64,000 bases of DNA from Alteromonas hispanica (GTDB lineage Bacteria; Pseudomonadota; Gammaproteobacteria; Enterobacterales; Alteromonadaceae). The DNA lies in the NCBI RefSeq assembly GCF_010500915.1, contig NZ_JAAAWP010000009.1, positions 62,001-126,000 of the forward strand, in the 5' to 3' direction. Positions 1-7,124 of the stretch are shown here, in pieces. Within the stretch, counting starts at the first letter, position 1, and each line of letters begins with the position of its first letter. The notes beneath the pieces are model-generated. The model did not search any database. It had not been told where the DNA came from and saw only the letters and a program-made list of their open reading frames with translations. The translations under genes and the position numbers were made by a program.

Positions 1-408
1 GACCCAAGTATTCCCGATCTGAGGATCGATCCAGACATGATTCAGCAAGCGGTGCTGAATATAGTGCGCAACAGTATTCAGGCGTTGAACGAGCACAAAA
101 CACCTAACCCTGAAATACGCTTGGTAACCCGTATCGAACGTCAAATGACTATTCAATCTGCGCGCCACGCTTTAGTGGCCAAAGTGAAAATTATCGACAA
201 CGGCCCAGGTATACCTGCAGAGATAAAAGACACCTTGTTCTATCCCATGGTCACCAGTAAACAAAATGGCTCGGGTCTTGGGTTGTCGATTTCACAAACA
301 CTTATTAATCACCACGGTGGAAAAATAGATGTTGATAGCCACCCTGGTTACACCAAGTTCGTGATTTATATTCCAATTAAAAGTAAGGAGACAGACGATG
401 ACGAATGA
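1..408 (+). CDS. glnL: Nitrogen-regulation sensor kinase NtrB (GlnL), C-terminal part
   Basis: The reading frame is open from base 1, so the gene begins before the window and only the ATP-binding domain is seen. It carries an N box (IVRNSIQAL), a G1 box (DNGPGIP) and a G2 box (GSGLGLSIS), the Bergerat fold of a histidine kinase. In the family, NtrB phosphorylates or dephosphorylates NtrC according to PII and nitrogen status. It overlaps the following ntrC by 11 bases, which fits translational coupling and supports the NtrB assignment over other kinases. Confidence 0.9.
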   Translation, partial: DPSIPDLRIDPDMIQQAVLNIVRNSIQALNEHKTPNPEIRLVTRIERQMTIQSARHALVAKVKIIDNGPGIPAEIKDTLFYPMVTSKQNGSGLGLSISQTLINHHGGKIDVDSHPGYTKFVIYIPIKSKETDDDE

Positions 409-1807
409 GTCGGTATGGATTGTCGACGATGACAGTTCGATTCGTTGGGTGCTGCAAAAAGCCTTACAGGCAGCCAATATCAGCTGCTTGAGTTTTGAAA
501 ACCCTGAAGATTTGCTGCGCCAAATCCAAAGTGGTCAAGCGCCAGAAGTTATTATATCTGACATACGAATGCCTCAAATGGACGGTATGACCCTGTTGAA
601 CGAGGTTCACAGCTCACACCCCCTTCTTCCAGTCATTATTATGACTGCGCATTCAGATCTGGACAGTGCGGTAAATGCATATCAAAAGGGGGCGTTTGAG
701 TATTTGCCCAAACCCTTTGATATCGATGAAGCCGTTACGCTTGCTCGGCGTGCAATAGACCATGCAAGGGAGCAGTCATCTACCACCAAGGTACAGCAAG
801 ATGAGGTGGTTACTGAAATTATTGGTGAAGCGCCAGCGATGCAGGAAGTGTTTCGTGCCATTGGTCGTCTGTCTCGCTCGTCAATCAGTGTACTCATTAA
901 CGGTCAGTCTGGCACAGGTAAAGAGCTAGTCGCCCATGCTTTGCACAGACATAGCCCCCGCTCTAGCAAACCTTTTATTGCGCTAAACATGGCCGCTATT
1001 CCCGCCGATCTTGTAGAGTCTGAACTTTTCGGGCACGAAAAAGGGGCATTTACTGGTGCTCAGGCTGCGCGTCAGGGGCGTTTTGAACAAGCCGACGGCG
1101 GAACCTTATTTCTGGACGAAATTGGCGATATGCCTCTTGATGTTCAAACCCGCTTGCTAAGAGTACTTGCCGACGGTCAATTTTATCGCGTTGGCGGGCA
1201 CCAGTCGGTTAGTGTCGATGTAAGAATTATTGCCGCAACCCACCAAAATCTAGAAACCCGAGTTGCTGAAGGTAAGTTTCGTGAAGATTTATTTCACCGC
1301 CTCAATGTTATTCGAGTGCACCTACCTTCCCTTGCCGAACGTCGTGAAGACATTCCATTGTTAACCAGACACTTTTTGCGTCGCGCCGCTAAAGAACTTG
1401 ATGTTGATGCTAAAACTATTAGTAAAAGTGCTGAGCGAGTAATGTCACAGCTTCCGTGGCCTGGTAACGTGAGACAGCTAGAAAACGTGTGTCGTTGGCT
1501 AACGGTAATGGCAAGCGGCCAAGAAGTTATCCCTAGCGATTTACCGCCAGAAATTCACAGCGATGGGCACGTAGAAACATCTTCTGCCGCTACCGGAGAA
1601 TGGCCTGAATTACTTGCCTCATGGACAGATAAACAGCTGCGGGACGGTCGTCACGACATTTTAAATGATGCCATGCTAACGTTTGAAAAAGTGATGCTTG
1701 AGCGTGCCTTACATCATACTCACGGCCACAAGCAAGATGCAGCAAAACGCTTAGGATGGGGGCGTAACACGCTTACACGTAAGCTAAAAGAGTTAGGCAT
1801 TAGCTAG
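398..1807 (+). CDS. glnG: Nitrogen-regulation response regulator NtrC (sigma-54 activator)
   Basis: This 469-residue protein has the full NtrC order. The receiver domain (about 1-120) has the acidic pocket WIVDDD and phosphoacceptor Asp55 in SDIRMPQMDG. The AAA+ domain (about 140-370) has Walker A GQSGTGKE and the sigma-54 contact loop GAFTGA. A Fis-type helix-turn-helix ends the protein (KQDAAKRLGWGRNTLTRKL). It activates sigma-54 promoters such as glnA under nitrogen limitation. The start lies inside the end of ntrB, giving the usual ntrBC operon; glnA would be expected upstream, outside the window. Length and motifs are normal for the family. Confidence 0.96.
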   Translation: MTNESVWIVDDDSSIRWVLQKALQAANISCLSFENPEDLLRQIQSGQAPEVIISDIRMPQMDGMTLLNEVHSSHPLLPVIIMTAHSDLDSAVNAYQKGAFEYLPKPFDIDEAVTLARRAIDHAREQSSTTKVQQDEVVTEIIGEAPAMQEVFRAIGRLSRSSISVLINGQSGTGKELVAHALHRHSPRSSKPFIALNMAAIPADLVESELFGHEKGAFTGAQAARQGRFEQADGGTLFLDEIGDMPLDVQTRLLRVLADGQFYRVGGHQSVSVDVRIIAATHQNLETRVAEGKFREDLFHRLNVIRVHLPSLAERREDIPLLTRHFLRRAAKELDVDAKTISKSAERVMSQLPWPGNVRQLENVCRWLTVMASGQEVIPSDLPPEIHSDGHVETSSAATGEWPELLASWTDKQLRDGRHDILNDAMLTFEKVMLERALHHTHGHKQDAAKRLGWGRNTLTRKLKELGIS

Positions 1808-1859
1808 ATTGGCACACTGGAGAGTGAGGCTCTTACTTCATAAATATGAAGGTGACAGT

Positions 1860-1903
1860 AAAAAAATTTACATTTGCAGCTTGTTATTAACCTAACAAGC
1901 TGC
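1860..1903 (-). terminator. Rho-independent terminator of the Hpt/HD-GYP gene
   Basis: An 11-bp perfect stem (GCAGCTTGTTA, 1876-1886, with 1893-1903) and a 6-base loop are followed on the minus strand by a T-rich run (about 1859-1869). It sits 12 bases past the stop of the minus-strand gene at 1915. Confidence 0.75.
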
Positions 1904-1914
1904 CTAAACCGGTT

Positions 1915-3054
1915 TTAATGACCTTTAGTCAGTAACCCTGTTATGCCCTGATTAAAGTGGCGAACCCATTTCATACTGAACTGTCCTTTAGCCTGCTTGT
2001 TGATATGAATAACCGCCTCTTTCTTAGACATGACTTTGTCTTCGTTGTGCGCTCTTGGATGGGTAAGAGCATCGTACGTATCAATAATCGCCAACAGCTT
2101 TGCACCTTCGCAAATGTCGTCTTCCTTCAAGCCTAGCGGATACCCTGAGCCGTCGGTGCGCTCATGGTGTTGCATCACTATTTTGCGCGCCATATCCCAG
2201 TCATCTAGGTGCTCTAGTAAACGGGCACTTTTATAAACATGAGAGCGCATTAGATTGAATTCATTTTCGGTTAACGTATCGCCTTTGTTTAACAACTTCA
2301 TGGGCATAAAGGCCATACCGAAGTCATGCACATAACTGGCAACGGCTAGCTGATCTTTATCAATAATATTGTCGGCCACATCATTAATATACATAGCAAG
2401 TTTTGCGATGCGGTCACCTTTTCCAGCCCAAAATGTACAGCGTCGCTCGACGGTTTGCATTAGCTCTCTAAAAAACAGCACATCTTGTTTCTTTTCACTG
2501 CTTATATCTTTTGGAATACCCGTTGAAGCCAAAACGGGGGCCTTTACGGGTGCACTTTCCGAGTTACCCTCGCTACTCGCAACGTCAAGGGCAGGATTAA
2601 GCAGAAGCACGGCATCGTTTAAGAAGCGCTCGTGTTCAGCATTGTTTTCTGGCGTTATGCGACTAATCGCAAGCACTAACTGCTCGTGCAGATTATTGTC
2701 ATACTCTGCTTTGCCAGTGCGCATGACTTCTTCTACAAACGCTTTTACCCTGTCCATAGTAAGCAGAACAAGGTCGCTCATAGTGCTTGTATAATCAACT
2801 TGGCCCTTGCGGAGGTAATCGAGTAAATCTTCTACGTGCTGAAGTAATGGAATTAATGGCGAGAAGTTTACTAAGCCAAGGTCACCTTTAATGGTATGTA
2901 TAGAGCGAAACAAGGCTCTTTGAAGCTCGTTGTCCGCAGGACGTAACTCTAGCTCTATTAACGTTTGCTCGCTCGATTCATAAAGCTCGTTAATTTCCTC
3001 CATGAGGTCTGCAAGAATATCTTCTTCTAGTTCGTCAGGGGTAAATGTCAACAT
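1915..3054 (-). CDS. Hpt-domain plus HD-GYP-domain signalling protein
   Basis: The N-terminal 110 residues form a histidine phosphotransfer domain with the phospho-His motif IHTIKGDLGL. After a variable linker, the C-terminal half is an HD-GYP domain with YVHDFG and HHERTDGSGYPLG; such domains hydrolyse cyclic-di-GMP. No TM segment is seen, so it is probably cytoplasmic. Metal-binding His/Asp residues and GYP are present, but the usual HDIGK reads HDFGM. An Hpt domain fused directly to HD-GYP suggests phosphorelay input into c-di-GMP turnover. A TTG extends the frame to 3069; ATG at 3054 is preferred, although neither has a clear ribosome site. The partner kinase is unknown; a hybrid kinase is encoded nearby at 7125. 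Confidence 0.85.
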   Translation of the reverse strand: MLTFTPDELEEDILADLMEEINELYESSEQTLIELELRPADNELQRALFRSIHTIKGDLGLVNFSPLIPLLQHVEDLLDYLRKGQVDYTSTMSDLVLLTMDRVKAFVEEVMRTGKAEYDNNLHEQLVLAISRITPENNAEHERFLNDAVLLLNPALDVASSEGNSESAPVKAPVLASTGIPKDISSEKKQDVLFFRELMQTVERRCTFWAGKGDRIAKLAMYINDVADNIIDKDQLAVASYVHDFGMAFMPMKLLNKGDTLTENEFNLMRSHVYKSARLLEHLDDWDMARKIVMQHHERTDGSGYPLGLKEDDICEGAKLLAIIDTYDALTHPRAHNEDKVMSKKEAVIHINKQAKGQFSMKWVRHFNQGITGLLTKGH

Positions 3055-3365
3055 ACTTATGGGTACCAAATATGGTTTGAATGCTTAGTCTTATCTATTG
3101 TAATGGGCTATTAATAAAAATGCTTCATACTAAAGGTGATAAAAACGTCGAATTGTCTAGATGCCGCTTAACGATTTCAATATATCCAGTAAAATACCGG
3201 TTCCTAGGTCTACTTTTTATCTTAGTAACGCGAAAATAATATAGAAATAACGGCTCAACACACAAGTGTAGCCCAGATTACAAACTTCACTGTAAAAACT
3301 CATCGGACAAGTGTACGCTGAAATTTCTTCTATACTGCGCGCTCTATTTATTGCTAGGAGTTATT
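3055..3365. other. Divergent promoter region
   Basis: This AT-rich gap separates the divergent Hpt/HD-GYP and plsC genes and must carry both promoters. I see no RNA gene, strong dyad or recognisable operator in it. Confidence 0.5.
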
Positions 3366-4091
3366 TTGATCGCTTTGCTTCGCATTCCCATTCTTTTCAT
3401 CGCGTTTTTGGTTATCAACGTAATCTTGCTTTTTGTCTGCATTTTGCGTCCTTTCCACAAAGATAACGTGCAGGCTGCAGGAGCACTATATTCCCAGATG
3501 GCTAAAATTGTGGGCCTTAAAGTTATTGTTCGAAGAGATCCGGCAGTAAAACTTAATGAGCCCTATGTATTCATTGCAAATCACCAAAATAGCTTTGATA
3601 TTATGACAATATGTAAAGCTGCCCTGCCGGGTGTGGTGACTATTGGTAAGAAAAGTCTGAAGTGGATCCCTATTTTCGGTCAAATTTACTGGCTATCAGG
3701 CAACATCATGATTGACCGAAATAATTCAGGCAAAGCCAGAAACACGCTAGACATAGCTGCAAACCGAATTGCCAAAAAGAAAACCTCGGTATGGTTGTTC
3801 CCAGAAGGTACGCGTAGTAATGGCCGAGGTATTTTGCCGTTTAAACAAGGGGCTTTTCGGTTGGCAAAAACCACCAATGAACCTGTGGTAATGGTAACTG
3901 CGAGCAATCTACATAAAAAAGTACGTTGGAATAAATGGGATAATGGTGTTGTTCTTATCGACATTAGTGCGCCTCAACCGCTAACAGAAACACACTCTAT
4001 TAAAGAGTGGATGGGTATTTTCAACGCGCAAATGAAAGAAAAATTTGAACAGTTGAATGCGCAGGTCGATGAATTAGAGAAAAGCAGGTAA
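3366..4091 (+). CDS. plsC: 1-acyl-sn-glycerol-3-phosphate acyltransferase
   Basis: PlsC acylates lysophosphatidic acid to phosphatidic acid at the inner membrane. The protein shows the acyltransferase block I NHQNSFD (the HX4D catalytic pair) and block III FPEGTRSNG. An N-terminal hydrophobic segment (about residues 3-25) anchors it. A TTG at 3351 would extend the frame by five codons. The start chosen is the TTG at 3366, because CTAGGAG (3354-3360) then lies five bases upstream as ribosome site. Length (241 residues) is normal. The next gene, rraB, follows closely and is probably cotranscribed. Confidence 0.92.
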   Translation: MIALLRIPILFIAFLVINVILLFVCILRPFHKDNVQAAGALYSQMAKIVGLKVIVRRDPAVKLNEPYVFIANHQNSFDIMTICKAALPGVVTIGKKSLKWIPIFGQIYWLSGNIMIDRNNSGKARNTLDIAANRIAKKKTSVWLFPEGTRSNGRGILPFKQGAFRLAKTTNEPVVMVTASNLHKKVRWNKWDNGVVLIDISAPQPLTETHSIKEWMGIFNAQMKEKFEQLNAQVDELEKSR

Positions 4092-4138
4092 ACTTGCGCC
4101 CATTAACAAAAGCAAAAAGCTACGTATTAGGCAAAAAA

Positions 4139-4549
4139 ATGAATCAATTTGACGAAAGAGAAGAGTGGTATGAATTCAATCAAGAAACGATTGATGCACT
4201 GTTAGAGGATGGCAGTCAAGCCGACGCCGATTATACCATTGAGCATCATTTTGCCAGTACCGATTTTGATGTTTTAGAAAAAGCAGCGGTTGATGTTTTT
4301 AAAGCAGGCTTCGAAGTTACCGACGCAGAAGAATTGATGTTAGATGACGGTGATACCGTATTTTGTTTCGATGCTGTGGTAGAGCGTAAGTTAGATATTA
4401 ATTTACTTAACGCTGATGTTGATAAACTTCTCAAAATCGCCGACAAGCAAGACGTGACCTACGATGGTTGGGGAACTTACTTCGAACCACGGGAAGACAA
4501 CGAGACAACAAATGACGTGGAAGACGACAGCTTCTACGACGAAGAGTAA
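4139..4549 (+). CDS. rraB: Regulator of RNase E activity B
   Basis: RraB binds RNase E and modulates degradosome composition and mRNA turnover. The 136-residue product has the family signature LLEDGSQADADYTIEHHF near the N terminus, then LEKAAVDVFKAGFEVTDAEE, the diagnostic YDGWGTYFE and an acidic tail. The frame is open from a TTG at 4094. The ATG at 4139 is preferred because it leaves exactly 20 residues before LLEDG, as I recall for E. coli RraB. It lies 47 bases after plsC. Confidence 0.9.
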   Translation: MNQFDEREEWYEFNQETIDALLEDGSQADADYTIEHHFASTDFDVLEKAAVDVFKAGFEVTDAEELMLDDGDTVFCFDAVVERKLDINLLNADVDKLLKIADKQDVTYDGWGTYFEPREDNETTNDVEDDSFYDEE

Positions 4550-4627
4550 AGGTTAACTCGAACCGACCCGATGCTGGGCAAGGTATAAATAACTACCCAT
4601 TAAGTTTCACTTCAGCTTTCGTTCATC

Positions 4628-4668
4628 TTTTCCAGTCAACAATGACCATGTCATTATTGATTGGAAAA
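4628..4668 (+). promoter_or_regulatory. Long 5'-leader hairpin abutting the ribosome site of the next gene
   Basis: Arms 4628-4645 and 4651-4668 pair over 18 positions with three mismatches around a 5-base loop (CCATG). The right arm runs into AAAAGGATGG, the apparent ribosome site of the ATG at 4679. There is no T-tract, so a translation-control or RNA-stability element fits better than a terminator. Function is inferred. Confidence 0.45.
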
Positions 4669-4678
4669 GGATGGATTT

Positions 4679-5614
4679 ATGAAGATTCAATCTGCTAGAA
4701 CGATACTTTCTACAATTGCCCTACTTGCATTGCTTAGTGCGCATGTTGATGCACAAACTAATACGAAAGATACCAGCAGCACCGCCTCTGAAAATAAAAA
4801 AGTAACATCTCAAGAATACCGCTATGACAAGGTTTATACGCCCCTTGAACAGCCAACACCAGTGAGTGGGGCAGATACTGAGTCTTTAACTGAGTCTTTA
4901 ACTACCAAAGCAGCAGATTCAAACTCACCCTCTCCAAACGCAGATTTTAGCGAGAACAGCAAAAGCAGCAACGGCACTAGCCACGCTACGTCAAACTTAA
5001 AATCTACACTTGATACGCAAGACTTAAAAACAGCCCAGCGCGTTCAGAAGTACGCAAATACAACGAAGTTATCGAGTAGTATTACCGTTGTAAGTAGTAA
5101 TGAATTCTGGATTTACGACAGCTGGGTAGGCCTTGTTCAGGATATTGATTACGACGGATATTACTCACAATTTTCGGTGGAATTCGACGCCGACACAATA
5201 TTCGCTAATGTACCTGTTTACGCGGTGCTTTATTTGGGCCGCAATGGTACTTACGACGCCATACATGTGTCGTCAGAATTCTTTATTTACGGGGAAGATT
5301 CTACAGACAGTTTTGTGATTGAAAGCACATTAGTTTCAGGGTTCCCCTCTTATGACTACGATATTTTACTCGAGCTTTATGATGCGCAAACAGAGCAACT
5401 TGTGGCCTTTTCTGACAGCTACGACAACCCTGAGTTTGCTTTTGTACCTTTAGAAAGTGAAACCAATGAATACGTTGTAGAAGAATCTGTGGTTATTGTG
5501 CAGGAGCACGGGGGATCCTTATCGTGGATGACACTGTTTTTTGGTTTTTTAATGTTGCTTGGCCGTGCTCTGGTGAAACCCACTACAAACAAATCGAAAA
5601 TAGTGCGATCGTGA
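4679..5614 (+). CDS. Choice-of-anchor-H-like exported protein with GlyGly-CTERM-like tail
   Basis: A signal peptide (MKIQSARTILSTIALLALL..., predicted cut after HVDA) precedes a low-complexity Ser/Thr-rich region (about 25-130). A compact, aromatic and Asp-rich domain follows (about 140-270). The tail is HGGSLSWMTLFFGFLMLLGR then a basic stretch. Gly-Gly-Ser, one hydrophobic helix and basic residues match GlyGly-CTERM sorting signals, which rhombosortase cuts in Vibrio, Shewanella and Alteromonas. The core resembles what I recall as the choice-of-anchor H family; function unknown. The frame starts at a TTG at 4661, but ATG 4679 has an AAGGATGG site and gives a clean signal peptide. A leader hairpin lies directly upstream. 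Confidence 0.75.
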   Translation: MKIQSARTILSTIALLALLSAHVDAQTNTKDTSSTASENKKVTSQEYRYDKVYTPLEQPTPVSGADTESLTESLTTKAADSNSPSPNADFSENSKSSNGTSHATSNLKSTLDTQDLKTAQRVQKYANTTKLSSSITVVSSNEFWIYDSWVGLVQDIDYDGYYSQFSVEFDADTIFANVPVYAVLYLGRNGTYDAIHVSSEFFIYGEDSTDSFVIESTLVSGFPSYDYDILLELYDAQTEQLVAFSDSYDNPEFAFVPLESETNEYVVEESVVIVQEHGGSLSWMTLFFGFLMLLGRALVKPTTNKSKIVRS

Positions 5615-5816
5615 TGAGTGTGAATAAAGCCTTATATAAAAGCAGTTTGTTTGATGGCGTTTTGTAGGAGTAGTGCTTTGTATGAGTGATGTTTTGCAAA
5701 TACCATTTGTAGCGCGCAAAAATTGAAGTAATTTGCTAATCTCTTTCATTAGCAACTGCTCTATTACTACAAGCTAATACACGCCTGTGACTGCGTTTTA
5801 AGGTACGAACACTACA

Positions 5817-7097
5817 ATGACAAAGGACAGTAAAAACACATCCTCACCTTCCATTCGTAGGAACTTTATAAAAGGTACCCTTGCGCTGGGGATTACTGCA
5901 GGGGTTTCGCCCTTTGCTATAGGTAAACCTAAGCCTACGCTGAAGGTTATGGGTACCCATGTAACGCTGCAAGAAGCCATACGACAACAAGCAATGGAAG
6001 ACTTGGGCATAAACATTCAATTCGAGCCCGGCGGCAGTGCAACGGTACTGCAAAAAGCGTCTATGAACCCCACATCTTTTGATTTGTATGAACAGTGGTC
6101 TAATAGTATTGGCGTTCTGTGGCGTGCAGGCGCTATTCAGCCAATAGAAAAGAAACGTATTCGCTATTGGGAAGAAATCAACAATTTATCAAAAACCGGC
6201 AAACTCACAGCGAATGCCAGAATGGGCGCCGGAGACGCTCCTCACAAAATATTAAACGTGCAGGGTAATGGTTCTCTAGGGGCTACACCCACCGACACAG
6301 TGAGCTTTTTGCCGTATGTGCACAATGTTGATTCTTTTGGATACGACAGACGTCATCTTCCAGAGGCTATGCAGGACGAAGCCGAAAGCTGGGGATGGTT
6401 ACTCGACAGTCGCTATTCGGGCAAGGTGGCTATTGTTAACGACCCTACTATTGGTCTTTTCGACCTAGCCCTAGCAGCCCAGGCCAAGGGGTTCGTTGAA
6501 TTTAATGATATTGGTGCAATGACAGAGTTAGAACTCGATGCGTTATTTAGCGTGCTAATAGAACTGGTTCAGTTAAATCACTTCAACGGCTTCTGGACAT
6601 CGGTACCAGAGTCAGTGCAATTTATGAAAAGCGGCAGAGTTGCCATTGAAAGCATGTTCTCACCCGCAGTATCTACATTAAACGGAGAAAACATTCCTGT
6701 TACGTTCGCTGCGCCTAAAGAAGGCTACCGAGGATGGCATGGAGTTATGTGTTTATCTTCAGCCTCCCAAGGGCGAAGCAAAGACGTTGCCTATGAATAT
6801 ATGAACTGGTGGCTGTCGGGCTGGCCGGGTGCTTTTATCGCTAAACAAGGTTACTATATTTCTAACCCGGAGCGCTCAGCTAATTATCTATCCAAAGCTG
6901 AATGGGATTACTGGTATAAAGGCCAGCCAGCAGCTACCGATTTAACGGGTACAGATGGAAAGGTAAGCGTGTTAAAAGGAGCACAACGAACTGGCGGGAG
7001 CTATGAAAACCGCTTTAGTAATGTGGCTGTTTGGAATACAGTAATGCCGACTTATGAATACAGCTTACAAAAGTGGTACGAGTTCATCACCTCTTAA
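5817..7097 (+). CDS. Tat-exported periplasmic solute-binding protein (PotD-like)
   Basis: The 426-residue protein opens with a twin-arginine signal (SIRRNFIKGTLALGITAG), so it is probably exported folded to the periplasm. The mature part (TLKVMGTHVTLQEAIRQQAM) has the two-lobed fold expected of extracellular solute-binding proteins of the spermidine/putrescine class. No ABC permease or ATPase gene is nearby. Instead a membrane hybrid histidine kinase begins 27 bases downstream. I infer that the binding protein presents a ligand to that kinase, as TorT does for TorS, rather than feeding a transporter. The ligand cannot be told from sequence. Confidence 0.82.
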   Translation: MTKDSKNTSSPSIRRNFIKGTLALGITAGVSPFAIGKPKPTLKVMGTHVTLQEAIRQQAMEDLGINIQFEPGGSATVLQKASMNPTSFDLYEQWSNSIGVLWRAGAIQPIEKKRIRYWEEINNLSKTGKLTANARMGAGDAPHKILNVQGNGSLGATPTDTVSFLPYVHNVDSFGYDRRHLPEAMQDEAESWGWLLDSRYSGKVAIVNDPTIGLFDLALAAQAKGFVEFNDIGAMTELELDALFSVLIELVQLNHFNGFWTSVPESVQFMKSGRVAIESMFSPAVSTLNGENIPVTFAAPKEGYRGWHGVMCLSSASQGRSKDVAYEYMNWWLSGWPGAFIAKQGYYISNPERSANYLSKAEWDYWYKGQPAATDLTGTDGKVSVLKGAQRTGGSYENRFSNVAVWNTVMPTYEYSLQKWYEFITS

Positions 7098-7124
7098 ACT
7101 AATAAAAAAAGGCCTCTGCGCTGA

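Noticed and set aside
2369..2794. Plus-strand open frame within the Hpt/HD-GYP gene
   Set aside because: It lies antisense to a well-supported gene and is Ser-rich shadow translation.
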